23,721 bases of DNA from Ettlia oleoabundans (taxonomy: Eukaryota; Chlorophyta; Chlorophyceae; Chlamydomonadales), in NCBI GenBank assembly GCA_019693395.1, contig JAAMXP010002033.1, positions 1-23,721 of the forward strand, written 5' to 3'. Numbering within the stretch: position 1 is the stretch's first letter; each line of letters begins with the position of its first letter. Shown in pieces: positions 11,201-21,900 of this stretch. The notes below the pieces were generated by a model. It had not been told where the DNA came from and ran no database searches. It worked only from the letters and a program-made list of their open reading frames with translations. The position numbers and the translations under genes are program-made.

Positions 11201-14200
11201 AACGTGCAGAGAAAGGTATGGCGCAATCTCGAGGGAAGATCACAAAACCAGTTAGCTGAGCAGAGAGCCAACAAAAGTGCTGAACTGGACTGCAGGAGGC
11301 TTCCGGACGGGCCAACTTAGCAAACTACAGGCACGACCAGACAAGGAGACGAAGAGGCACCCATGCAAAGGCTCCACCCATACTAACATGTTAGGCAGCT
11401 GTGAAGTGGCTGCCAATGCGAGCCAGCAAGCATGTAGCCTGCTGCTTAGTTAACTCGAGCCAAGCCTCGGGCTGTCAGGATTCCCCAGCCACAGATATCC
11501 TCTCCCCACACTCGCATGCTATCCCACCTGCGCTGGGTAGACCCTGAACGCAGCTACTAGCAGCCGCACCGCCTTCTCCTGAAGCAGCTTCTGCCCCTCC
11601 ACCGCCAGCGACACCATACAGGCACGCAGCAGCGGCATGAGCGCCGCCGCCGGCAGCTTGACAAGGCGCAGCAAGTCGGCTAACAGCAGCAGCACAGTTT
11701 GGCAGCGGTCCAGCAGCGGGCGTATGACGGGAGGGATCCTGAGGCAGGTACAGGCAGCCCCGAGTTCAGCATGGCCGGTGAACAGGCTGCCTTAGGGTCA
11801 ATCATCAGTCTGCAAGTCTGGCAACTGACAACAAAGCCACATCGTGATGGTTAGCGTTGGTGCCATGCACACGAGCAGTCCAAACTCACTTGACACCCGC
11901 TGCCGCCACTGATTTCGCCTTCTTGGCCGACTGCTTTCGCTTTCCTGTGCCAGCGGCAGCCTCCGCCTCCGCAGCAGCAGCAATTGCAGCATCCTCGTAC
12001 GCTGCGGCAGCCAACTTGGGTCGGGCAGAAGCACGTAATCGGGGTTCATGGAAGGGGTAGACGTTGTATGTCAGCTGGAAGCGCATGAGGTCCAGTATTG
12101 CCTCCATGACATCCCCATTGTATACTGCAGCATACAAGCGGCAGTACAAACTGATAGTTGGTGTTGGGCAAGGGTGCCGCGGGTTTTCCCAACATGCCAC
12201 TAGCCAGGTGCAGACAACAGAGCATGGAGCGGAAACGATACAGAGCACTGCTATCTCTGCCGCGGGGCCAAGGTCGTGAAAGATAAGGTGGGGGCCAGTT
12301 TACACTTCAAGCACCCAGCCCACCTCTCTGCGGCATGTTGGGGACGGTCATGATGTGAAGCGCAGTTGCAGACGCCTCTACAGCCACAAGGATGGCTTGA
12401 GCGCGAGGAGTGGCCTCCTGCAGGCATTCAAGGACATGACGCAAGCAGCAACTGTTGGCGGTGGCAGACACCAAGCGCACCTTCCAGAGGCGGTCACCAT
12501 GCTGGCCCCGACGCGTGGTCGGCAGGTTGCAGCTGTGAATTGCAGCACAGCCACTAACTGCACCGACCTGCCAACACGGCAAAGCAGGTGGCATATCGCT
12601 TGCTTGCACCCAACACCCAGCAACCAAACTTTGCATCCAAGCAGCCAGCCAGCCAGCATTTATCCCACCAGCCAGTGAGCACTCCACAGCCAACTTCATT
12701 GCTCGCAAGCTCCGCACCCACCAAGCAATGCAGGACCCTTGTGCCCACCCATCCACCCACCGCATCTCCCTGTTCCAGCAGCCGCCCTGCCCCCGCCTTA
12801 ACCAGGCGGTGCAGCAGGCGCAGCAGGCTCAGCAGAGCATCAACCGCCACACCACGCAGCGCAGCGAGATGGTCGGCTCGGCAGATGCGGAGCGTTTCCT
12901 TACACAGCCGCCGCACGTCACGCAGCAATGCTGCGCCTGCTGAGCTGCTCGTGCTGGGCAGCAAATCGTCGCCATCATCCCCCTCTCCCTGGCTACCCTC
13001 CATGTCCTCATCCTGCCCCTCCCCAGCCCCGCCTGCAGCAACAAGGAGACAGCAGGACATTAGCGTTGACAGGTGATCAAGGTGACGGGCAGGCTGAATC
13101 GACATTAAGTGCTGTTGTGCGGCAGGAGGGCCGTATCACAGCAAAAATCAGGTTGCCTTCACAAAACGCCAGTGTTGGAACGCAGGTAACCTGTAGAGGG
13201 TTGTGGCACCTCAGGGTTGTAGAGGCAAGCCAGTACCACCTCCTAGATGCAAACCCGACGTCACCTGCAGCCCTACGATTAGCCTCACCATCATCATCCC
13301 GTACTGCCTGCTTGTCGTGCTTGCGAACAAACTCGGCGATGAAGGCTGTATAGGCCTCTGCAAACAACAAGACAGGATCCAGGCCTTCCCTGAGAACATG
13401 GTCGGCAGCAGCGGGGCAAGTTGGCCTCGAGAACATCTGCCAACGGTGTGCTTGCTTAATGCTGCACAAAACATTGCATGCAGCTAATAGTCGATGATGT
13501 CTGGCCAACCCTTCCCTCACGCTCGGTGAAAGGCCCCAGAGTGCAGCACCCACCTGCCGCCTTTGCCGCTTCCTCTGCAGGCATCTCCTGCTGCATCCTG
13601 TCCGCTGCCACTGCCACGTGCGCCACACGAGCGCGCTTGGCGGCCGGCGGCTTATCTGCTGCCCGCCGTGGCACTTGCGCCGCCACAGGCACTGGCCCAG
13701 CTCCACCTGGCTGCTGCGCTGGCGGCGGCGCCATGTTGGGTGCTACCGCTTGGTGATCGTTTGGTGCCGCAGTTGCTGGCACGGGTGGGGCAGCACTTGC
13801 AAAGATGCCAGGGGCCTGCTCATCCACCTGCTTCTGCAGTATTGTGCGTGGCTCGCCAGCGCCAGGGGGCGCAGGGCGCAGGGGCCGGCTGCAGCGGGAG
13901 GCGGGCGGGCGGGCGGAGCGGCGGCAGGAGATGAGGCACTGCCCGGGCTGCCGGGCAGACGGGCGTTTGTTGGGCATTTGCAGGTCATGACAGCGTGCTT
14001 GCGACTCACAGGTAGCTCACATCCACGCCTTGCAGGGCGGTGATCAGTCCAGGCAGGACGTTTGAGTCGGCCATGGCCTCTCCCTGCCCTCCATTTGCTC
14101 GTCGCAGATAGCTCTGTGTGGGAGGGGCCGGCACGGGCAGCGGGAGGTAGGCCTGGGCCGCTGGGTGGGTGAGCGACGGCCAATGCAGAAACGGCCGGTT

Positions 14201-14227
14201 CTCCGGGGCATCGTCGCCTTGCTGCAT
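2257..14227 (-). CDS. SCC2: Cohesin loader subunit SCC2 (NIPBL/Mis4 family), 28 exons
   Basis: With its partner SCC4/MAU2 this protein loads cohesin onto chromatin and stimulates the SMC ATPase. Exons: 14010-14227, 13554-13888, 13289-13357, 12761-13032, 12324-12417, 11890-12124, 11528-11738, 11021-11164, 10746-10852, 10166-10464, 9779-9966, 9426-9518, 8973-9152, 8562-8757, 8193-8271, 7688-7898, 7374-7448, 7076-7211, 6393-6874, 5811-6212, 5460-5641, 5093-5215, 4697-4766, 4163-4429, 3692-3832, 3339-3576, 2964-3088, 2257-2706. All phases agree: 1873 residues. Residues 1-290 are Pro/Ala-rich and mostly disordered. Family matches follow in NIPBL order: LHIMTVPNMP then VYNGDVMEAI (about 320-340), the HEAT signature DESVSVREAAVSLLGR (about 816-831) with SVRKSAIKIL, LWFTPR (about 907), ALLCRFLFILGQLCRRG, LMALATDPLEDIRGRAL, and the C-terminal HEAT repeats. 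The tail (about 1740-1873) is Gly/Arg-rich and basic. Introns 12 and 20 use GC donors. No PHD finger is seen, unlike land-plant SCC2. Confidence is very high for identity and good for exon edges. Confidence 0.95.
6558..6578 (-). repeat. In-frame polyglutamine tract (Q7) in SCC2
   Basis: Seven Gln codons, six CAG and one CAA, lie in SCC2 exon 19 just before the ALLCRFLF helix. The tract falls between HEAT repeats, so it is probably a length-variable surface loop. Confidence 0.9.
8148..8184 (-). repeat. G-quadruplex-prone GGGT repeats in SCC2 intron 15
   Basis: On the plus strand there are repeated CCC runs separated by one to a few bases. The SCC2 pre-mRNA therefore carries G-runs starting about eight bases inside the intron that follows exon 8193-8271. 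Confidence 0.6.
9153..9425 (-). other. SCC2 intron 12: GC-AG intron, in frame and stop-free
   Basis: The donor reads CAG then GCGAGC and the acceptor is TGTGCAG. At 273 nt it is exactly 91 codons and has no stop in the SCC2 frame, so retention would give a longer protein. It is called an intron because the flanking exons match NIPBL directly and the insert has no counterpart that I recognise. Confidence 0.65.
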
Positions 14228-14580
14228 GACGCAATCGCAAGATGAGCTGCAAATCGCTCAGCGACACCCTTTGTGTTGCATTCTATATTTGGTTGCGAAG
14301 GCGCGCCCTCGAAGTAAGTTTGTTTGTAAACATCAAGACGATGCCGATCAGGTGCAGGAAACAAATTGATCTCAAGAACTTGCCGACACGCATTCAGTTC
14401 GCCACGCTGTCAGCAGTACAGCCGAAAGCAAACAAAGCCCCGTTTGGAGGGTAGTTAAGTGGTTTTGTATGCCCAGTTATAACTTGCAGTACGGCTTGCA
14501 GCCGGAGGACAGTCACCGATAGACAGGTCGTGCGATCAGAGAGTCGGCGTCCGTGTGTGCGATGGATGTGGGTTTGTAAT
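14228..14580. promoter_or_regulatory. Bidirectional promoter between SCC2 and the KEN-box gene
   Basis: Only 353 bases separate two divergent start codons (14227 minus, 14581 plus). Both promoters and both 5' untranslated regions must fit here, so shared regulation is plausible. No clear TATA box or named element was identified. Confidence 0.65.
14562..14579 (+). promoter_or_regulatory. Five-codon upstream ORF before the KEN-box protein
   Basis: This ATG has G at -3 and G at +4, a strong context. It encodes MDVGL and ends in TAA one base before the main ATG at 14581. A third ATG at 14566 is in frame with the main start but has T at -3 and +4. The uORF acts only if the transcript starts upstream of 14562. 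Confidence 0.5.
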
Positions 14581-15746
14581 ATGGATCCCGAGCCGTGGGT
14601 GGGCAAGGAAAATGACGGTGAGGATGCCGCGCGCCTCGGCTGGGAGCGACAGATGGTGACAGTGGGGGATGCCAGTGCTGACCAGGTCCAAAACAACTCT
14701 AGTTCACCAACTCCCTGCCGCCGTCCCTGCGCCGGTTCTGGTATGCACATAGAGCGTGGCTGGCCGGTCCCTGGCATATCAACGCACACCCAACCGCCGT
14801 CGCCATGGGTGCTGCCATGTCTCGGCTCCCCACCGCAATGCAGGTGTGCCCCATCAGTTGAAGGGTGGTGGCAGCTTGGCAGAGCTACCGGATGGGCTGC
14901 CCATTTCCGAGTCCCAGACGTCTCGGCTTTGTGCATCGCGGACATTGAGGTTGGATGTGCGGCAGACGCCGCTAGGTAGCGGCACCGAGTGGAACGTCCC
15001 CGTCAGCTGCCCCTCGCGCCTGCAGCACTCGCCAACGCGCCTTGGCAGCGGCAGCGGCGGCTGTTTCGATCCCTTTGCTGCCTCGCAGGATGAGCTCCCG
15101 GGCTGCACGCCATTATGCCCCCAGCAGGCCGCCTGCCCAGCTGCGCCGCCAGCGGTGCACCGCAAGCCAGCCACCGATGACTCGCCCCCTGCAGCTGCAG
15201 CGCCTGTTGTTGCGGCGATGCTTGCGGATCGTGTGCAGTCTTGCCCACCAGAGCGCATGGGAGGGCGTGGGGCTCGTCCCCTGGTGCGCATCAGGTGGGC
15301 CAACCAGGGAGGCGGCGGGTTGTGTTGTGTTGACGAACACTGGCTAGGCGTGCATCCACGTTTGGTGCTGGACTCAGTACATTGTTCTCCTGTTTCTGCT
15401 TTTGTTTTTGCACCATGTTATTTACCAAATACCTGCCAGGCACGCCTCACCTTGCAGAGTCAAACGGTGCTTAAATGGCGCCGTGGCAGCGGCTGGCGGC
15501 CCAAGCCTTGCACGCCGCTCTATGGATCTCTCCGCAGCAGCAGCGGGGCCCCCACCGCCCCCTCAGCTGGCTGGGTGCAGTAGGAAGAGGCTGGAAGCGG
15601 AGCTTGTGAGCCCGCCCATGCCGCGCAAAGCCTCCCGCACCCTGCTGGATGAGCAGCAGGCAGCAGACATGCTATCGCGCCTGCAGCTGGCGCCGCTGGC
15701 AGCAGGAAGCATGGCCACCGGCGGCAGTGATGACGCCAACAGCTGA
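14581..15746 (+). CDS. Ser/Pro-rich protein with N-terminal KEN box, three exons
   Basis: Exons 14581-14740, 14844-15294 and 15458-15746 join in phase into 299 residues with TGA at 15744-15746. The start at 14581 has A at -3 and G at +4; an in-frame ATG at 14566 would add MWVCN. The family is not recognised. Visible features are a KEN box at residues 9-11 in an acidic context (GKENDGED), several SP/TP sites (SSSPTP, QTPLG, HSPTRLG, VSPPMP), minimal RxxL motifs (RKRL, RTLL, RLQL) and Pro/Ala-rich disorder. The last 60 residues, from RKASRTLLDEQQAADMLSRL on, look helical. KEN boxes recruit APC/C-Cdh1, so a cell-cycle protein is possible, but a three-residue motif can occur by chance. It is divergent from SCC2. 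The 3' untranslated region runs to a TGTAA at 16096. Confidence 0.75.
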
Positions 15747-16095
15747 GGTTGTTCCACTGCGCCAAGCCCAAGCCGCCTCCTGCCCAGGCTGCCACACCAC
15801 CCCTGCCAGCAGTCCCTTGCATGGGCAAGGTGGCACTTTGTACATATAGCTGACTGCCATTCTTATGCGATCTATCCTTGTGCGGTGTTCAGCCACCTCC
15901 TACACACTCCTTCGCCTTCTCTGTTCCCTGCTTCTAGCTCTCCCAGCTCCTGTGCCTTGCATCGTTCTTCCCATGCTCCCTTCTCTGCTTCAGATTGCCT
16001 ATGGACGCTTGTATTTTCCGCGTTGTTGTCTTTGCTTTGTGTTGGCTTGCTGCACCTGTCTTTATGGTTGGGCCCCCAAAGCTTTACTAGAGCGC

Positions 16096-16100
16096 TGTAA
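16096..16100 (+). terminator. Poly(A) signal TGTAA of the KEN-box gene
   Basis: TGTAA, the usual poly(A) signal in chlorophycean algae, lies about 350 bases after the stop at 15746. The sequence between is T/C-rich and non-coding in appearance. Confidence 0.65.
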
Positions 16101-16230
16101 GTGCTGGTGGCTCCCAGCTTTCCAGGAACTGACCCGGTTGCTTCCACCCACGAAGCAGCAATCATGAATACCAATGTGCCACTAGGATTCAATCCCTACC
16201 ATGGAAAACCCTGCTGCGCATGACAGCGCT

Positions 16231-16301
16231 TTACAGTGTCCACAGTGCAACGAAAGTGTGCACTTGTTGACATTGTCATCAAACCCATGGTGAAGCTTAC
16301 A
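16231..16301 (-). terminator. Poly(A) signals TGTAA of the ADP-ribosylglycohydrolase gene
   Basis: TGTAA occurs twice on the minus strand, at 16297-16301 and 16231-16235. These lie 63 and 129 bases past the stop at 16364. Either or both could be used. Confidence 0.55.
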
Positions 16302-16363
16302 GCAGCGCGTTGCCATGTGCCCATTCATGGCTGTGATGCGATGGGTTGCCTAGCATGCTGCAC

Positions 16364-18596
16364 TCAGCCTGCGACAGACTGCTCGTAAAGCTGGCGTGCC
16401 AGGTCTGGTAGCACACCGGCTCGCAACTCAGGTGGCCGTGGGTAACCGCCGCCCTGGTCTTCGCGGCCTTCATACGCCAGCACAGGCCCCGTCATGTAGT
16501 CTGGAATGGCGGCGGCCCCGTGCAGGGTGCCCAACATGCCGCCCACGATTGCCGCATTGGTGTCTGTGTCCTGTAGGTGCAGGAGAATGCGGGAGGATTT
16601 TGAAGGACAGCAGCAGGCGAAAGGTGGGCTAAACATGGATTGTTGTGCAATGAGAACGAAGGGTTCCATGCCATGCGACAACATTGGCTAGAACTCTGTT
16701 GACTGGGGGGGGGCAGGTCGGCAGCCTCTGGCTTTTGCTACGTTGTGCTGTAAGGTGCTGTGGGCACAAATTTTCACACATCTGCTGCTTGCCGCTTACA
16801 AACAGATGCAAGACATTTCACAACAAGCCATTTTGGGTGCTGTCTTGCTTGCTTGCATACTCACTCACTCCTGCCTCCTATCATATATGGACTCACCCCT
16901 CCGCGGCACAGCGTCTGGCAAACTGCGTCCTCAAATGGCGTCTGGTGGCGCAGGTGGTGGAAAGCCAGGATGAGTGCATGGCGCACAAACCCTGCCGACT
17001 CCAGGCAGTGCAGGTCCTCAAGTGGCACCTGTGAGTCCTGCAGCACCCACTCCTGCACCTCCTCGCCTGCGGGGGCAGCGGCACAACCGTGAGCAGGAAG
17101 GAGTGGCTCATTGCATGAGAGAGGCTTGCAAAGGAACCTAATTCAGGCTGCAGACGGATGTAGGCACCAAATGCCAGACATACAGGAAGATTGCACCATT
17201 ACCAACACGCACTGACTGGAGGCCCTGCCCTTGGGTTACCAGCACCACCAACCCCCATTCACCTGCGTTCTCTTCCACCCAGTGACATGCAGCAGCCAGG
17301 GCCCCAGCTGCCTCCCCAGGGTGGGCTATCAGGTGTGCCAGGGCGATGGTATAGGCCGCGCTTGCCTCCCCGCAGGTGGGGTTGGGGTGTGACAAGCTGG
17401 AATCTAGCGCAGCGTGCTGTGCCAGCGTGGCAGCATCCAGCCTGTGGCCCCACACTGCCAGGGGGGCGATCCGCATCAGGGCGCCATTAGCCTTGCTCTC
17501 ACCACACCGCCGCAATGACCGGGCCTGCAGGCATGAGTTGCCACGCTGAGTGACTAGCTGGCAACTACCGGGGCGCATCATTGATGATGCAGGTTAGCTA
17601 CTGGCGTATGGCACAGCCATGTGCATTGCAGTGCCAGCAGAGAGTCGCTGGGCGAATGCGGCACTTGCAAACGTGTAATGATGTTAGGAACCGAATGCAG
17701 GCGTGGGAAGCCTTTATGCGGGCGGGCAAGCCATACTCAAACCCACTGGCAGTGCTTGAGCCCAGCACTGCCACTGCCACAGCATGTACACGTGTGCCGC
17801 CACATAGAATGACTGCTAGGCAGATACATACAGCCACCGCCCACCTGCATGCGCACGGCCAGCGATGAGGCCCCGCCGCCTCCTTCTTGCTGCACCCATT
17901 TGCCGCGGTCTGGCTCCAGCGGCGTGGAGAAGGCTATCTGGCAGGTCTACACCCAAGAAAGCCGGTACGGTCAGGCACGTTCAGGTTGTGAGATGTGAGA
18001 TTTGTGGTTTGTACATATGAGCGGGACTTGTTAAGTGAGGGAGATATTAGCTTCCATACACACAACCATAGCTTATGCAAGTTATAAACAATATTGCAAA
18101 GGGAAGTCCGACAACAGAGACTCCGGTGCATGAAGAGTAGGCTGGTGGCCACGCTGCCCCCTTCCCCCACCTGCCCCCCACCAAATGCGCCGGCATCATG
18201 CCAGAAGGAGTACTGACGGGCTACAGACTCCAAAGGAAATCCAGAACAAGGTGAGTGGCCCAGCAGGCCTGCGGTGAGGGAGAACTGAGGTTAAGGTCAG
18301 CTACCGGAACTGGGCAGCTGGCAGTTGGCAGCCGCGGGTGCACGGTGCCGTGCCGCCCATGACAACCTTTTGCTCTTCCTCTGCCCTAACTTCCAACCTC
18401 TTGCCAGGCAGATGGTCAACTCGGTATCATCAGTCACTTGGCCCATACCCAGCTTAGGCATAGTGCTGCCGGGCATGCGCATGGCGGCGCGTGCAGTGTC
18501 AGCGGGCACTGTTGCCTCGGCACCGCTCCACTCAAGGGTGGCGCCCGCCGCGTCGCCCACTGCGACTCCAAGGATGCATCCTAGCGCTCTATCCAT
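16364..18596 (-). CDS. ADP-ribosylglycohydrolase family protein (DraG-like), six exons
   Basis: The family hydrolyses ADP-ribose from modified proteins or related ADP-ribose conjugates using a two-magnesium centre. Exons 18398-18596, 18171-18268, 17845-17937, 17263-17524, 16897-17066 and 16364-16570 join in phase into 342 residues, a normal length. Motifs: ILGVAVGDAAGATLEW at 8-23, metal-binding TDDTE at 55-59, GFPLESVARQY in exon 2, ANGALMRIAPL at about 142-152, SHPNPTCGEASAAY in exon 4, and GGDTDTNAAIVGG with metal ligands at about 273-285. All the family's metal ligands that I can place are present, so an active enzyme is expected. The start is the first ATG before the conserved GD motif; longer upstream frames have no similarity. 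The motif wording is closer to bacterial-type DraG than to animal ARH3; that is inference. No targeting peptide is evident. Confidence 0.93.
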
Positions 18597-18714
18597 TTTG
18601 ATCAATGTTGCGGAGCAGGCGACGACCACTCCACGGCCGATCGCGCGGGAACGCGGCCAGAAGGTTGGACTTGACGAGTAGCGACTAGTGCTACCCACAG
18701 CTTTGCTCCGGCGT

Positions 18715-18719
18715 TTACA
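18715..18719 (-). terminator. Poly(A) signal TGTAA of the UCH37 gene
   Basis: A minus-strand TGTAA lies about 225 bases after the UCH37 stop at 18944 and only about 120 bases before the start codon of the downstream ADP-ribosylglycohydrolase gene. The two transcription units are very tightly packed. Confidence 0.6.
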
Positions 18720-18943
18720 GCAGGGCAACATTCGCCAGACAACGCAGCATTGCGTAATAGCACGGGGGAGGAGCAGCCGACATGGTGGCATTGCGTACCG
18801 CAGGGCTACCTGCAGTACCCTGTTCAGACAGCAACTGCCTGAAGTTGCAAAAAATGCCACGCCAGGCCAGGTATCCCCACAACCAACGGCCACTGCAGCA
18901 CCACGCACACTGCTATTCCCCAGCTGGCCTGTCCCACAGGGAA

Positions 18944-21900
18944 TCAAGCCCCCTTCTTGTCCTGCTGCTGCTGCTGCTGCTCCCGCTCCCGCTTAGCCCG
19001 GTGCGCCTCCTGGGCCTTCTGTACCAGCGGCTCCAGCTGGCCCCGCTCCGCAAGTGCAGACAGCAGCTGGTAGGCAAAGGGGATGTAGTCGGTGCGCTGC
19101 ACAGAAAACAGCAGCCGTTGGAAAGGTAAGGACAGGCATGCAATACCAACGCTCAGGAGGATCACATCCACCAGCCCGCTGCATATGTCGCGCAGGCAGC
19201 CGTATTGCACTGACATCTGAGCCAACCAAAGCTGTGGCGGCAGTGGTAGCAAATTGTTATGAAAGAGAGCTAGCCGGCGGTACACCTCACCCGCCGCACG
19301 TTCTCGTCCCGCCATCGTGCCCGCCGCTCCTCCTCCATCCCCAGCTGCGCCCGTAACCTGCACACAACGGCAGAGATTGGCAGCAACCAGCACCTTGGAA
19401 AACCCCATGCCATACACTGCCATAAACTGCCATACTCAATGGTAGTGGTGTCCCATGATGTACAGGACCACCCCCGCCAACTGCCCTGCACCACGGCCCA
19501 ACAGCACAGCAGCAGCAGACCACACTGTTGGTCATACCGGCCACAGCAGCAGCAGCCCAAACTGCTTTGAAGGGGTTGCGGCTGGGCCCCTCACCTGTCC
19601 ACCTCTGCCTCGCTCTCACTCAACCGTGCAGCCAGGGTGTCTGGATCATCAGGCAGAGCCGCTTCTTCGCCACCGCCGCCACCGCCACCTTGTGCCGGCG
19701 CTGCGGGTGGCTGGCTCTTGCCCAGCTTGGCACGTATACGCTCCTGCATGTGCCACACACCGCGGCGTCCATAGCATTAGCGTACGTAGCAAAGCATCAG
19801 TAGCATACCAACATAAGTGGCAACCAGGAGGCAGCAGCCAACAGGCATGGCACCACATGCGCAAGACGGCAGACGTGGTTGGCAAGCTAGCCGTTGCGGT
19901 AGCTAAGGTAGTGCAACATAACATCACAGGCTGTCCGGGCAGGCTGTGTGAAACAGGTCGAGCCACTGGGGCACTCTGACAGCCAGCAAATATGACGGGC
20001 CTGCCCAAACCCAGGCACCCACCTGCAGGTGCTGCTGCTGCTCCAGCTCCCGCCTATACTTCTGCCGCCGGTCCTCGATGCAGGCCATCAGGTTGAACTG
20101 CAGCGGGGACAGGAGGGCGGCAGAAATGCCGCCAAGATCAGCAGCGGGCAGCAGGCAGCAGCAGTAGAGTGTGCTCACGCGGCAATGCCTTGACAGTGGA
20201 TGCAATGTACAGGCAAGAAACAGTATGACCATAGTACAGACCGACACACAATACGACAGGCGCATACCCATACCCATAGGCACCACCTCCTCACTGCACC
20301 CACCTTGACCTCGTTGGCTGCGTAGCGCCCAATGCGTGCGGTGATGGCGGCAGCCGCCTTGGTCAGCCAGTCACCCTGCAGTCACACACAGACGGTGCAG
20401 CCACGGGCAGCACGATAAAATCTTGATAGTAAGCCAAGAAGTTATCTGCGCTGTGTTGGATCGTCATGACATCTCAAATGTTGCGGGGCAAGATGGTGCT
20501 CGGGTTGCAACATACAATCCAGCATGAAGCTGGGCGAGTGCGATATACGCGTGGCACGGCGGTGCAGGGCAGTACAGTACAGCCCGGTGCAGGGCTGTGC
20601 CACACACCTCTTGACAGTCGGCCAGCTTGATGGGTCCAGGCTTGAGCCCATCCAGCTCGTACAGGCACCCGCTGCAGCACAGCAACCCACGTGCAAGCAA
20701 GGAATAATTACGTTTGACATGAACACGCAACATGAAGTGGCGCACAGATGGCACGAGCAGATGGGGCCGGGTCTCTTCTGAAGGGGCTGCTTAAAAACAT
20801 AGCGCCGAACGGCTTAGTTGTCCAGGTATAAGCCTGTGGCAGACGCGGTAAGCCACTTCAAATGCCGCTAGTTTTTTGGGTTCTACCCCGTTGAATTTCA
20901 ACATGCACAACGAAAAGATTAGATAGCCAGCCAGCCAGCCAGGCACCCACCCCACAGGTACGTAGGCAATGAAGTGAAACGCCTCCCCCTTCTCGTCGTC
21001 TCGCTCCTCAGGAATGAGCGGCTGTGGCGGCGAGAAGGAGTTGTGCACGGAGCGGATGGTGTCGCTGTTGCCTATGGCCAGGCCTGCAGGGGAAGAAGCA
21101 TGAACAACAAAAAGGGAAGTCTGTGCGGGTACATCTACACATGTCTGTCAACTCTAAGCTGCTGCCTGCAGTGCCTGCAGAGCAGTGAGGTGCACTGTGC
21201 AGCTGCGTGCACGCTCATGGCTCCCAAATCCCAACACACTCCTGCAAATATCCCACCCACCCACCCACCCAGGGCTCCTTTGCTTTCTTTAACTCACCCT
21301 TCATGTCTGGCGGGAAGCCTCGGGTGAATTCACGCAGCTGACTCAGCTCCGGCCCCAGCTCCACCTCAGGCCGGTTCATCAGCACGCTCACGATAGCCTG
21401 CAATGCAGGCAAAGGAGCAGAGCGGCACAAGCCGTAGCTTGCTAGCGAGCGGGACACGCGGCGGGGCAGGCAGCGCAGTGCTGGTGGGGAAAGGCAGCAA
21501 TGCTGGGGCTGAGGGTTAGGCGTCCGTGGCGCTGTTGCAGCACTGCAAAGCAACGGGAGCACCGTTGCAATTGAAGGAGACTTTAGTATGCACACACGCA
21601 CACGCACCTGTGTTGCGCATGCGTTGCTGATTACTTGGCTTGCGAAAAAAACCCCCCTCTCCTCGTAATCAGCCGCAACGGGACGATCGTCCGCCTCCTT
21701 CTGCCACTTGAACAGAAAGATGAGGCCGTAGATTGGCCTGCAGCACATCGCCTGGACGCACCTCAGTAGTTGCAAAGCAATGCAAACCTGGCGGCAGTCT
21801 GGCAAACAGCAGGCGGCAGGTGGCGGCTGCGGCAGGTTGCAAGGACTCCAAGCGCGCTCACATGAGACTGTTTAGACTATCGTCATCCAGCGACCACAGT

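Noticed and set aside
13889..13977. Upstream extension of SCC2 exon 2 starting MPNKRPSARQ
   Set aside because: Phase with exon 1 requires the acceptor at 13889-13891, which also has a better C-rich tract; the extension lies in the intron.
18597..18947. N-terminal extension of the ADP-ribosylglycohydrolase
   Set aside because: The open frame continues upstream but has no family similarity and overlaps the UCH37 3' region including its poly(A) signal.
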